In this document: in pieces, positions 34,186-46,827 of the stretch
Numbering within the stretch: position 1 is the first letter of the stretch
Layout: each line of letters starts with the position of its first letter
Assembly (NCBI GenBank): GCA_949751835.1
Contig: CATKHK010000078.1
Location: 124,001-188,000 of the forward strand
DNA: 64,000 bases
Reading direction: 5' to 3'
Source: Blepharisma japonicum
Lineage: Eukaryota > Ciliophora > Heterotrichea > Heterotrichida > Blepharismidae
The notes under the pieces: model-generated
What the model saw: only the letters and a program-made list of their open reading frames with translations
The model's database searches: none
Told to the model about the DNA's origin: nothing
Made by a program: the position numbers and the translations under genes

Positions 34186-35031
34186 CTATTGTGCAATACT
34201 TGAAAGGCTTTTCTTATATATCATAATGGGTCTTTTAAATTTATCTTTTCCTTCGGTTGGAATTATTTTTGTGAGTAGCTCAAACTTCAAATGATTGACT
34301 AGATACTCTTCAAATTCGTTAGGCTTGAATAAAATTTTTTCATAATTTTCTCTGATCGTTTCTGTTCGATTTCTTGCTTTTTTGTAAGATTTTCACGGAT
34401 GAGGTTCAAATATAAAAATTCCATTAGGTTTCAAAGCTTTATAAATTTTATCAAAGCAAAGTGTTACAGCTTCATCCCCCCAGTTCAGATGAATTCATTT
34501 AATAGTAGATAAAAGCAAAATTACATCATATTTGCTCTCTTCTTCAGGACTTTTCACATAATTTTCTTCTCTAAAGGCAACATTATTTGGAAAATTTGCT
34601 GAAGTGGCAGCGATATCAGTTCTGATTGCTTTCGTAGGAACTTTTAGATTTTCAGGGAGGCTAAAGAATTTTTGGAAGTTTGAAGGGTAAGATCTGACGT
34701 CTTTGATAAACTCTTCTCTTTCCTTAAGTACTTTTGCCTGCTCTGTAGCTCTTTCTAGATAAGAAAGGTTGGTCTCAGCTTTGGTTATGAGCTTGTAATC
34801 TATATCTAGCCCTAAAATTCTCTTAGGATTGAATTTCGATGCGATAATAAGCGTGATTGTTCCATCATTGCATCCTATATCGAGAATATCCTTATTCTCA
34901 AACAGTTCTCTCTCCAAGATTTTTATTCTTGGGTCATTTCAATGTTCAGCATTTCTAAGGTTGTAGTATCGTTGATAATTCCCGTACTTAAATCTTTCCA
35001 TCCCTCTAGGTTTTACCTTTGCATTTTTCAT
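34186..35031 (-). CDS. Bin3/MePCE-type RNA 5'-phosphate methyltransferase
   Basis: 281 residues from ATG at 35031 to TAG 34186-34188, with several UGA=Trp codons (EHWNDPR, TIKWIHLNWGDE). The N-terminus KYGNYQRYYNLR matches the YGNY..YY..R signature of MePCE/Bin3 enzymes. The SAM motif I is ILDIGCNDGTITLIIA, with GLDIDYKLI as motif II, then TIKWIHLNWGDEA and PNGIFIFEPHPW with YKKA, the family's catalytic-site motifs. These enzymes add a methyl cap to the gamma-phosphate of 7SK or U6 RNA. A spacer of about 70 residues separates motif II from VILLLSTIKW, as in metazoan MePCE. Probably nuclear. Start chosen because KYGNY would otherwise be near the N-terminus. Confidence 0.88.
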
Positions 35032-35467
35032 ATTTAGGAATAACTATGTATATTACTTAGTTGATTAATAAATATAATCATATGTTTATTTTTTAATTCT
35101 TTATAGTAAATAGAAGATAACAGAATTTTTATAAAATGGTATAAAATTATATATAGCAGGGTGAATTCTTGATAATATTAATTTATCAGTAATTATCCAA
35201 GAAAGTATTTGAATGATATAAGCATTATGTATTTATAAATTTATTAAATACTGAATTCTACTTAGAAGATTAGTTGGTAATAAATCCAGTAAAATTTGAT
35301 GTAAAGATAAATAATTAAATATGGGTAGATAAAGTTTAAATCTCAAAAGAAGAAGTTATAATAAATATAATTAAAACTACAATTTTTAGACTTTGATTAA
35401 CTTCTCCATTCTTAAGTAGAAATAAAAACTTTTATTTTTCTTTGCAACAATCCTATTCATTTGTAAA
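35032..35467. other. Divergent intergenic region
   Basis: AT-rich spacer between the methyltransferase (-) and the giant surface protein (+); must hold both promoters. No defined motif recognised. Leader ends TTTGTAAA before ATG 35468. Confidence 0.5.
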
Positions 35468-38400
35468 ATGAAGTCGTTATTTGTTGTCAAAATCCTATTT
35501 TTTGGTCTTATCCTTGTCTATTCTCTAGATCCTTCAACCGTTGTTTTGGCTTTAAATTGTGGAACTTCTACTCCATATACGTCAACCTTTGGGTTTGTCT
35601 ATGCCGCTGATAATTATTTTACAACTGGGAGCTCCTATGCTTGTTCTTGCAGTATTGGACTGACTCAGAACCAGACCCCATATAAGGTTGAACGATTTAG
35701 CACAACAAGTCCTTCTTGAGGGTACAGAATTCCTATTTCAACTGATGGGACTTACGTAATAATCCTTCAGTTCGCAGAAATTTACTTTACAACAACAAAT
35801 TCGCGGGTTTTCACAATTAAAATTGGAAATTATGTGGTTAAATCAAACTTAGACTTGGTGGCACAAGTAGGAGCCAAAAATGCTTGTGACCTTTTTGTCC
35901 AATTTACACTTACCTCTGGAGTTGTTTACATAAATGGAAGCTCTATAACAGGTGCATTCTCTAGTGGAAAGCTTGTACTTGATTTCTATAGGATTACTGA
36001 AAATCCTAAGATTTCAGGAATTATATTGGTTAAAGGAGATTGCACAGTTGCTGACAATTGCAATATGTGCTATGATCTTAAATGTTTAACATGCAATTCT
36101 TCTACAGTTACCTGTACAACTTGCATTGCAAATGCAACACCTGTTAGTGGAGTGTGCAAATGCAATGCTAATGCTTTTTATGTTACGGCTTCAAATACTT
36201 GTGTAATTTGTGATGATTTATGTGGGGCTTGCATCAGTTCAACCCCTTTTTTATGCACTACCTGCCCTTCTCCTTATTTTTTAGTTTCAAGTATTTGCTT
36301 GAGAGCTTGTCCCTATGGTTTTACAAGCCCTTGTGTTTCAGTTTCTTCAGTAGTTATTGACACAAACTTCGCGACCTATTTTTATGGGACTTATGGCCTT
36401 TTTAAAACAGGAACAAGTGGAAGCAGCTATTACTTTTTTAATTCCCCTGAAAGTTCTGCTGACCCAGTTCCTGTTAAGAGCCGTGGACTTTACTTTTCAG
36501 GAGGAACTTATTTAGAAACAATTTCTGCTGTTTATTTTTCTCTCAATTTCTCTCTTGGTATGTGGGTTTGGATTATACCAGGGTCTGGAAATATACTTAC
36601 CCACAGCAGCGGCTATAGAATTATTATCACAGAAACTGGTGTGCTTAAAATTATATTGGAAAATCAATTGGAAGCTACTATGCTCGTAACAACAAGTAGC
36701 TTGTCTCCTGCGAATAGCGCTTGGGTGTATCTTTCTTATGTCATATCTTTTACTTCTCCTTCCACAACAATCAAGCCTTATCTAAACAATGTAGCTCAAA
36801 CATCGGCAACCCAGTCTGGATATATTTATAGGGATCCTGTTAGCAATACTATAATTTTAGGCAAAAGCTCAGTATCAAACTTCAATGGCTATATTTACCA
36901 ATTTCAACTATGAAACTCAGCAGTGTCCAATTTTAATACACAATACTCAGATCAGATATGCGGGACTGGGGCCATAGCAAACTGCCTATGATCATGTGGA
37001 TTTTTATATTGGATAAGCAGTGGGACGATTACAGCTTGTGATGGATCATGCCCAAATGGCTGCACAAGAAATGGGTCTTGCAATGTTTGCTATGATCCAC
37101 TTTGTAGTGTTTGTAGAGGATTTATAGATGGATTGTGCGATCAATGCGTTACTAATGCATCTGGAACACCCTGTACCTGCAATCCAGGATATATGCTATC
37201 TCCATCTGGATTTAGCTGCATTGCGTGCTCAACTGGCTGTTCTGCATGCACTGGAATTAGCTACTATCAATGTTCTTCGTGCTTTTCTGGGTATTTTTTA
37301 TTGAAAACTCAATGCTTAACCTTTTGTCCCTCAGGATATACATCTAATTCATCATCAAATACATGCTCTCTCTCAAATTCAAATGTTTTGAGTCTAAATT
37401 TTCAAAATTTGATTCAATTGGATACAGTTAATGGAGTCACAGTTGGAGGTTCTATTACAAATACTTACCCAACCTGGGAATCAGGGAACAAAGATCCTAT
37501 ACCGTCAATATATAGAGGCTACTATTTTACTGCAACAAGATATATGACAACAAGTTCGATAACCTTAGGACCATGATTTTCTTTATTATTTTGGGTTAGG
37601 GCAACTAATAATGGAGTTATATTTTCAAAATATGATGGGGCAACCTGATGGCTAAAAATAGCCCTCGCCTCTTCTAAGCCTCAATTTACTACCCTTACTT
37701 TATCTGATAGTTCTACCACACTGTCAATCCTTGGCTCTTCTAGTATTGCAAACACTTGGGCTTACTTAGGCTTTACTTGTGGACTTAATGGATCAGGCCA
37801 AACAGTTATAACCTTGGTAACAGGATCCACAACCTCAGCCACATCGGTAACTGGACCCACTTCTACTTCAACTTCTTCTTTATTTTATAATGATGCAGGA
37901 GCTCTTTATCTTGGGTCAATCTCTGGAGGATTTACTGGGTGAATTTGAAATTTCAACATATACAATGATAACACATATGCTCTGGCTGGATGAAGAACTT
38001 CAGGATGTAGTGCTGGATGCTCTAGCTGCCCTTTAGATTCATCCGTGTGCCCTGATAATTGCAATTGAAATTATTTCAATAATGCTGGAACTTGTTTTAA
38101 TTGTGGTACTCTCAGCTGTAACCGTGGATGTCGAAACACTGAGTCGTGCAACTTATGCCTATATAAAGAATGCTTAGTTTGCACTTTATTCGACGGGCCC
38201 TGCACTTCATGCATCACAAATGCTTATTTTCCATCTCCAGGAGTTTGTGCCTGCAAACTTAATGCATTCTGGGATACGTCCTCCCTTGCTTGCACAATTT
38301 GTGATACTCTCTGTGATCAGTGCCAAACAACTTTATTATTTTTATGTTCTACATGCAGCTCAGCATATGTACCAGTATCAAATGTATGCTTAAGAAGCTG

Positions 38401-41400
38401 CCCTTATGGATTTGCAGCAGGCTGCACTCCTGTTTCAACCCCTGTCATTGATACCTCATTTAATGGTCTCTTTCTAGGTACTTATGGAATCTTTACGACA
38501 GGAACCTCAGCAAGCAAGTATCAATTCTTTTATAATCCAGAAGCAGTTGACCCGATACCTGTCAAGGATCGAGGGCTGTATTTTGATGGGCAAAGCTATT
38601 ATCTGCAGTCAAATGTAAACGTTTACTTGTCTCATAGCTTTTCTTTGGGTGCTTGGATTTATGTTGTAGATGATGGTGATTTTGTGCAAAAACTTACAAG
38701 AGTTTTCTTTTCTTCCAAAGGGGATGTCAAGATTATATTAGAAGGTCCTACTACCTCTACTACTACAAAATCAATACCTGGCTCGGCTACTTCATTTACA
38801 AGTTGAACATATCTTTCATTGTCCTCATCGCTTGATTTAACAGCTATAGTTACCACTATTACAGTTTCAGTCAATAATGCTGTTTTCTCGACCCCTACCA
38901 CTTACCAAAAATTGATTTATAGAGACACGCTTAATACTAAATTAACAATAGGAAAGTCCACACAGAGTTATTTCCAAGGCTATATATTTGATTTTAAACT
39001 ATGAAATGCGGCTGTAGACTTCACTACAACAATTGATAATGCATTCAGCCTTACCCCAGGCATGTTGTGCAATTTAACTCAATATTACGATGGAGCCGCT
39101 TGTGCAAATTGTGATATAAGCTGCACAATAGGGTGCACAAGGGCTGGATCTTGTAATCAATGCGATGATAAATTGTGTGCCATATGCACTGGATTTGCAG
39201 CTGGTCTTTGCACTCAATGCGTTTCTAATGCAGGAAATACCCCATGCGCTTGCAATCCTGGGTACACTGTTGACTCAAGTGGGTTTTCTTGCATCAAATT
39301 GGCTTTAACTTGTGCAACAGGAACAGGATCTCAATATAACCAATGTTTGACATGTAATAGTCCTTTCTATTTGCTGAATACAATCTGCACTAATGCGTGC
39401 CCTGATGGGTATGATGATTCGTCGGGAATTAATTGTATTTCTACCTCCAACCCAAGCTTGAGTATTTCACTGAATGATATTATCCAATTGAACACTGTCA
39501 GCAATGTTGGAACTCTTGCAGTCGGCCTTGATAATACTAATCTCTATCCGCTATGAGAAAATAGTGATCCAAGTCCAGCCATAAATAGAGGCTATTACTT
39601 CAGCACTAAAAACTCACTTCAAGGTGGTACTTTTCTCATTAGTCCTTGATTTACTGTTTCGATTTGGATTCGCCCTGTTGCGGCGAGTGCTCAATATGTA
39701 TTCTTAAAAAAAGATGGGACTCTTGAAATTCTGGCATTTAAAATTGCAAGCAGCACTGCAATATCATTAAAAATGAGCTTATCAGACCGAACTTTGCTTA
39801 CTCTTACTCAAACCAGCGGGTCCTCTCTAAGTTCTAAGTGAAATTTAATGTCATTTACTGGACAAATAATTTCTTCAGGAGCATACCAAATCAATTCATA
39901 CATAAATAATGCTGCAAGTTCAGCAGTCACCGGCTCAGATCCTACAGTCTATTTCTTTGATTCAGGTAAACTTTATATTGGCTCAGATGCTTCAAGTCTA
40001 AATGGACTCAAGGGATTTATTTATACTCTCAAAATTTATACTGACCAAAACAAAAATACAGCTGATTGGTCTAGTTCTTGCTCTGGATGCACTAATTGTC
40101 CAGTTGGAGGAGTATGTCCCAACACATGCCAAATAGCTCAATATCCTGACGGTTCAGGGGGTTGCCCTAATTGTGATCCCGCACTTTCTTGCTCAAGGGG
40201 GTGCCGAAGCTGAGACACTTGCAGACTGTGCGCAGATAAAACATGTTATAGTTGCACTTCCTTCTCAGGGCCTTGTACTGGATGTATTCCCAACGCTTCT
40301 CAGTCAGGATCCATTTGCGCTTGCAATGCGAACGCTATTTGGGTTCATGTGACTGAGAGTTGTGATATATGCGATAACCTATGCAGCCATTGTGCTTCAA
40401 CAATTTACTTTGAATGCTCTCTTTGTGCAGGAAGCAACGTTTTAGTTGGGACTATTTGCTTACGAAGCTGCCCAACTGGTTTTTCAACTTCTCCATGCAC
40501 AACTTCGAGCACTCCATTGCTCAATGAACATTTTGATACAAGCTTTGAAGGCTCTTATGATATTTTAGTCACTTCAGCAGATGCAACTACATACCAATTC
40601 TTCCACTCCCCAGACTCTGCTGATCCCATTCCAGCTAAAAGCAGAGGGCTCTACTTTTCAGGAGCTCAGTATTTAGTTTCCAGTACGCCAATGTACCTTT
40701 CTCATGATTTTTCAGTAGGGTTGTGGGTTTATCCTATTTCTGGAGACATTTTTCAAAAAGATCCAATCATTTCTATGAATTCGAATGGAACTGCGTCATT
40801 TCTGCTTGAGACTGAGCTTGAAGTGGACTCTCTTGAAACTTCAACAGTTGCAAATCTTCCTGATTGAGTGTATCTATCTGCCTCAGCCACTTATTCATCT
40901 GCCTCAACAACTCTTAAGTTCTATATGAACAATGGAGTGTCCTGAACAGCTTCAATAATAAACTACATTGCCAGAGATCAACTTGGGAAGTATTTATATA
41001 TTGGAAAAAGCCAAAATACATTTTTTGAGGGCTTTATTTATACCTTTAAACTATGAAATTATGCAGTGAGCAGCTTTTCAACTGAATACTCAGCTGATAT
41101 TTGTGGAGGATCTGGAATATCATGTCTATGAGATGCAGATATCACCTATTATGTCAGCTCTGGGACAAATAAGCCTTGCCTCACCTCATGTTCATATGGG
41201 TGTGTTCGAGGAACATCTTGTAATATATGTGACGACCCTTTGTGTAATAAATGCTCAAGCTTCTATGCTGGTGATTGCTATCAATGCGTTACTCATGCTA
41301 GTGGGGTACCATGCACTTGCGAATCAACATACTATTTATCTTCAAGCGGCTCTACTTGCTTAGACTGCTTTTTGGGCTGTTCTGTATGCACATCTTCAGA

Positions 41401-44400
41401 CTATAACACGTGTAGTCAATGTATATCTGGATACTATCTCTTTAATAATGTTTTATGTGATACTCAATGCCCTGATGGATTTATACAAAGTACAAATATT
41501 TGTCAGCTTGATAAAAGCCTCATTATAGATTTGAGCTTAAATGATTACATAGTGCTTGATACCTTAAGCGGATTTAATGTTGGAGCTGATAACTCTGGTA
41601 AGTATCCAGACTTTGATGCCAACGATCCAGTGCCTGCAATTAATAGAGGATACTTTTTCAATGGAAATAGTCTTATGAAAATGGCTTCTCAATCTATTTT
41701 TAGCCCTTACTTTACCATTATAGCTTGAACTTACCCACAGAAACAAGGAGCGATACTTCTAAAATCAAACACATCAACTGATTTCCTCAAACTCACAATA
41801 GATTCTTCAGGATTTCTTACTCTAGTGATAACTCTCAATGACGCATCAACTCTTATATCTATTGCTTCCACAAATACTATGGGAAGCTGGCATTATTGTG
41901 CTTTCACAGCCTTTATTGAAACAAGTGGAGCCACTACAGTTAGCATTTATATTGATAGCTCTCTGCTTACCACCATGACTTCTACCTCAAAAACTTACTT
42001 TAGAGATGCTTCTTCAAGTTTGAACTTGGGGATGATATCTAGCTCGTCAACAGCTAGCTTTCAAGGATTTCTGTGAAGCTTGAAAATTTTTAATGACGAA
42101 ACCCATAAAGATAACGACTGGCCAGCGTCTAGTTGCACAAGCAGTCCTTGTATCAGTTGCCCCACTGGCTCATTTTGCCCTAGTTATTGCCCAATTTGGC
42201 AGTATCCTGACACAACAACTTGCACAACCTGCAAAACTTCATGTGGAACTTACGGATGTCGAACCGATCAAACATGCAGGCTTTGTCTACAGAAAGAATG
42301 CTACTCTTGCACATCATTTTCAGGCAACTGCTTGAAATGTATTACAAATGCTGACTTTGTAGGGACTCAGTGTCAATGCAATAAGAATGCATTATGAGTT
42401 GAAGCCACCGAGACTTGTGACTTGTGCAACTCGGTCTGTGAGTCATGCACAGATTTTACCTTTACAGGATGTGTTAAGTGTGAATCCCCTTTGCTTATGA
42501 TTTCAAACGTTTGTGTTAGTTTTTGTCCGCTTGGATACAGCTCTTCGACAAACTCATGCACACTTAGCAATGATTTTGTATTTAGCTTTAAGCCACTTCA
42601 AATTAAAGACCAAGTGATTGATTCTAAATCGAGCATTTCTTTATATGCTGGAGCTGATACCAGTTTTTATCCTTATTATAAGACATCAGATCCTTATGCT
42701 GCTGAATACAGAGGGTATTATTTTCGAGGAAGTTCATATATGAAATCCAAAGATACCACTCCATATTTGACTATAAGCCCGATATTCACTTTTGTAGCTT
42801 GGATTAGGCCTCATTCTGACTCAGGATGTATTTTCAGCAAGCAAGATAGTACAAGCTCAGTCGTAAACATTATTAATTTCTCATTGGCATCTGGTGGGTT
42901 TCCTTCTCTTACAATAAAGTTGCAAAACGGGGCTTATGTTAGCTACACAAGCAGCTCTCTTTCAGTTACCCTTTCAACATGGAATTTCCTCATGGCTATC
43001 AGCATTATTAGTGGTACTCCAGAGCAGCAAATTCTCTTTTACGTGGACACCTCATTAGATAACTCTCCTGATCTCGGCGCATCCTGGTTTCAAGATATCC
43101 AATCCTCATTTTTCCTCTCAATTGGTGCTGCTCTTTCATCACTATCCTCTTCCACAAATTTCTACACAGGGTTTCTATGAAGCTTTGCCGTCTACAACTC
43201 TCAAAAAAGCGCTGCAGACCTTATTCTCTTTTCTTCATGCTCTGGCTGTTCTGTCTGTCCAATTGAGCTGGCAAATGTTTGCCTTCCTGACTGTGAACTT
43301 TCTAACTATTGGGATACGACTTCATGTCAAGCCTGCCAAGTTCAATGCAACTGGGGATGTGTGAGATATGATAAAAATTGCAATTTATGTCAAGATGTCA
43401 TATGCAGTGTTTGTGACGATTACACCTCAGTTTGCATCACTTGCATGACAAATGCTCATTTATCTGGCAGTACATGTGTGTGTGATGATAATTATTTTTG
43501 GGACAGTACAAATGAGATTTGCAGTCAATGCGATGTTTCATGCAATAAATGCACAGCAGCAGGGAACAGCAACTGTGTTTCTTGCGCAAGCGATTATTTT
43601 ACTAGTGCTGGAAAATGTATCGATACGTGCTCTGGTGGATTATTTTTGTATGCTGGGCAGTGTCTGGCAAGTTGTCCTGCTGGCTATGTTGGTAGTAACT
43701 ATAAATGTGTCCTTGGGAAGACTTTCATTTTTGATCTTTCGTTCAGTTCTTTGAAAGGAATCCTTACTGACTCGCAAAGTCAGATCCAAGCCCTTACTGG
43801 AAATAGTCAAGATTTCTATCCAACCTATGACTCCGAGGATCCAATTGCAGCTCCTTTGAGAGGATTTTATTTCAATGGCTCCACTTCAATTATGCATCTC
43901 CCCAGTTTTCAAAACCTTACATCAGCAATTCTGAACTTTACAAGCTCATTCACCATAAGTATCTGAATCAATCCTGAACAAGATGATGGCGTGCTAATAA
44001 TAAAACAAGATACATCACTAAACACAGTTTTTTCAATAATGCTGAAGGCAGGATATGCGCAACTTGAGCTTCTATTTCTATCAAATGGGAAAACAGCTTT
44101 TACATCGCTCAATATTCCCAAAATTTCAGAATGAAATCATATAGCTTTTACAGCAGATTATCAGTCAGCAAATACAATAGTTAGTTCTTATATTAATGGA
44201 ATTTTGGATAGTGCATCAGCTGCAATTAGTGACTATTTCAGTGATTTAAAAACTGGGGTCATAGTCACTATTGGGGCGCAGAAAGCAAGCAGCAAATATA
44301 TAAACTTCTTCAAAGGATTCATTTATGAAATCCAAGGCTATAATATTGTAAAGACAATATCTAGCCTTGCACTTCCTCAATCTTCATGCAAAGAAGCCTG

Positions 44401-46504
44401 TCAGGCTTGCCCAATTGATGGAGTCTGCATTCCAAATTGCTTGATAAGCCAATTTTGGATTGGGCCTGCTTACAATAAGTGCTCAGCTTGCAATTCAAGC
44501 TGTAAAAGCTGCAAGGATTCAGGTAGTAAATGCAATTTATGTTATGATGAAAAATGCTTGGTCTGTGAATCATATAGCAGCGGATCTTGCACAACATGCA
44601 AAAATGGAACTTCTAATCCTGCAGACTGTCAATGCGAAAACAACTTAGTCTGAAATTCAACAGCGGATTCTTGCCAATCTTGCCCATCAAATCAATATGC
44701 TAGCGAGTACATATGCCATGACTGCCCTAAATTATGTGCATCCTGCACAGGAGAGCTTGCATGCGAAAGTTGTGTCGAAAATGCAATGCTTGCCTCACAA
44801 TTGTGCGTATGCAAGCCAGGATATACTAAAAATTCAACCTCATGTCTCTATATTAGCTTTAGTGTTAACCTTACTGTAAACTACGACAATACTTTAGCTT
44901 TGAATTTTTCAGATGGCTTAATGAATAAACTGACTGAAAGCCAAATAACTATAAAAATCAGCAAAGGAGTCGTCATTTCGTGAAATATAACTATGATGAA
45001 TGATACCTATTATCTTATCACTTGCACCTTTGGGGCATCTGTAAGTTATGGGACTCAAATCACTATATCTTTCAACGATTTAACACAGGTGCTCTCAACT
45101 TCAAATGGAATGCTTAAAGACTCAACTCTAACTGGGATTCTTAATAAATCCATTTTGACATCATCGCAGCAGCAAACCACTATCACTTCAAATCAGGTCT
45201 CTGCTACGACCCAAGCAGTTATCGGGGTAAGTGCAGCTGTGTCTTGCTTGAATCCCAACTCATCGGGTCTATGGGCACTTTTGAATACAATATCTTATTT
45301 ATATTTTATCCCAATCAGCGGTTTCCCAATTTCAGACAACATTTACGCCTTTTTTAACGCTATGAATAACGCGAATTTAATACCAAACTTTTTTGCATTC
45401 TTTGTAGACCAAAGTCAGGGGCACACACCTTATGCGGATGCTGTCAAATTTGGTTTCAGCAATGATTTGATTCTAATAAATGCAGGAAACCAACTAACTG
45501 TTTTATGTTATATAGTTGGTATTTTTCCTATTGTATTTTTCCTTGCTAAATGTTCAGAAAGGTATATTGGCAAAAAATTTGACGCGATTCTCAAGCAGTA
45601 CAAGTTCTCTACTTTTTTGAGATTTTGGGTACAGTCTTACCTTGATATTGGATTTCCAGCTATAATTGGACTATTAACAGCGTTGCAAAACTGGAATTCG
45701 CTTCAAAGCAGTACTATAGAAATTGTAAACACCCTCATGTGTTTAATGTTTACAGTATGTTTTATTTAGGTATTATTAATTATTTCTCCTATTTCACTAG
45801 CTATTTTTTCATATAGAAATATGCATAAAGTCACTGAAAAAAGAAATAAAACCTTTCATGATGTCTGGGGGTCATTTTTCTATGAATTTAAAAATGACAA
45901 TGGCTTGCTCAGCACCCAGTACTACACTCTTTTCTTTTTAAGAAGAAATGTCTATTTCGTGTCTTTCATTTTTTTCAATGGCTCTCCTTATACTCAGCTA
46001 ACAATTGGAGTTATTTTGTGCGTTGCAGTATTTTTTATTTAGTTCACTTTTTATATAATAGTTTATGCCCCTTTCGACGATCCTGTTATGCAGTGGTCCA
46101 ATGCTTTGTCTGAAATCGGGATCACAGTAGTTTTCTTCATGCTCTCAGGATATTTGTTTAATATGAGTGGAGAGAGCCTAGGATATTTAGATAACTCTTT
46201 GATATATACGGTTATTGGAATTATGGGCATTCAAACAATGGCTCCTTTTATTATCTCAATCATTACATTAGTTCAAGTAATTAAGCAAAAATTGGAAGGA
46301 AAAGCAGGCTTACGCTCTCGACCGCTCAGATCTGCAAAGGTCAATCCAAAGAGGGTAGAAATAAACAACCTAAATGATTTTTTTGATGACAATCAATTTA
46401 TTTCACTAAATGCAGGCGATCAATCTCCAAGCACAATTTTAGGAGATGACACTAATACAATTTCTCAAAAGCCAATAAAATATTACTATCCATCAATGAC
46501 TTAA
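35468..46504 (+). CDS. Giant malectin/LamG/Cys-rich multi-TM surface protein
   Basis: One frame over 11 kb with two 15-nt introns and dozens of UGA=Trp codons gives 3,668 residues ending at TAA 46502-46504. A signal peptide (residues 1-19) precedes a malectin-like domain (about 25-195: LNCG, FAEIYF, RVF.IKI, ISGIILV). Nine Cys-rich furin-like blocks (first at 36049) alternate with eight LamG-like domains, each with (D)PxPxxxRGxYF and a late GFIY.FKL strand. A final beta-sandwich (44835-45140) leads into about seven TM helices (45220-46330) and an acidic tail. Malectin and LamG domains bind glycans in other proteins, so a glycan- or matrix-sensing surface receptor or channel-like protein is likely. 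The TM module resembles that of the 6756-12974 gene. Function unknown. Confidence 0.88.
36049..44650 (+). repeat. Tandem coding repeats: Cys-rich plus LamG-like modules
   Basis: About 1.03-1.1 kb modules begin near 36060, 37080, 38140, 39150, 40200, 41220, 42270, 43370 and 44510 (CN.C.D..C..C). Modules 1, 3 and 5 share LR(S/A)CP.GF and TSFxGxYxIxxT; modules 2, 4 and 6 share CPxGY, LxLNDxIxLDT and RGY(Y/F)F. The duplicated unit is therefore a two-module cassette of about 2.07 kb, present three times, followed by more diverged modules 7 and 8. Confidence 0.75.
45755..45769 (+). other. 15-nt spliceosomal intron
   Basis: GTATGTTTTATTTAG, phase 0, ends in an in-frame TAG. Splicing joins LMFT to VLLIISPIS within a TM helix. 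Confidence 0.92.
46028..46042 (+). other. 15-nt spliceosomal intron
   Basis: GTATTTTTTATTTAG, phase 0, ends in an in-frame TAG. Splicing joins ILCVA to FTFYIIVYAPF. Nearly identical to the intron at 45755. Confidence 0.92.
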
Positions 46505-46827
46505 TAATTAATTATTAATATAAGGCTTTAATGAATTTGTATATTAAATTCGAATAAAATTATTTCTGATTCTCTTTACTGTAATTGATTATAAGCTAAG
46601 CTATATTAATTAGCTGTCTATAAAAAGCAATATTTTAAAACTTAATAATTAATCAGTGCTTATGCAATGAATTTATCCATACTTTTATTAGCTGATATTA
46701 TATTATTCATGATTTATTTATTTCCAGTAAGATGTTCAATTAATGTAATAAAATTGCAATTAGTGCTCTTAGTAAAAGAAATTCCATTTAAATAAAAAAG
46801 GAATAGCTTTAACCAGTATTCAATAAA
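46505..46827. other. Intergenic, AT-rich
   Basis: Contains the 3' end of the giant surface gene and the leader of the UBL gene (TTCAATAAA before ATG). No other feature. Confidence 0.5.
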
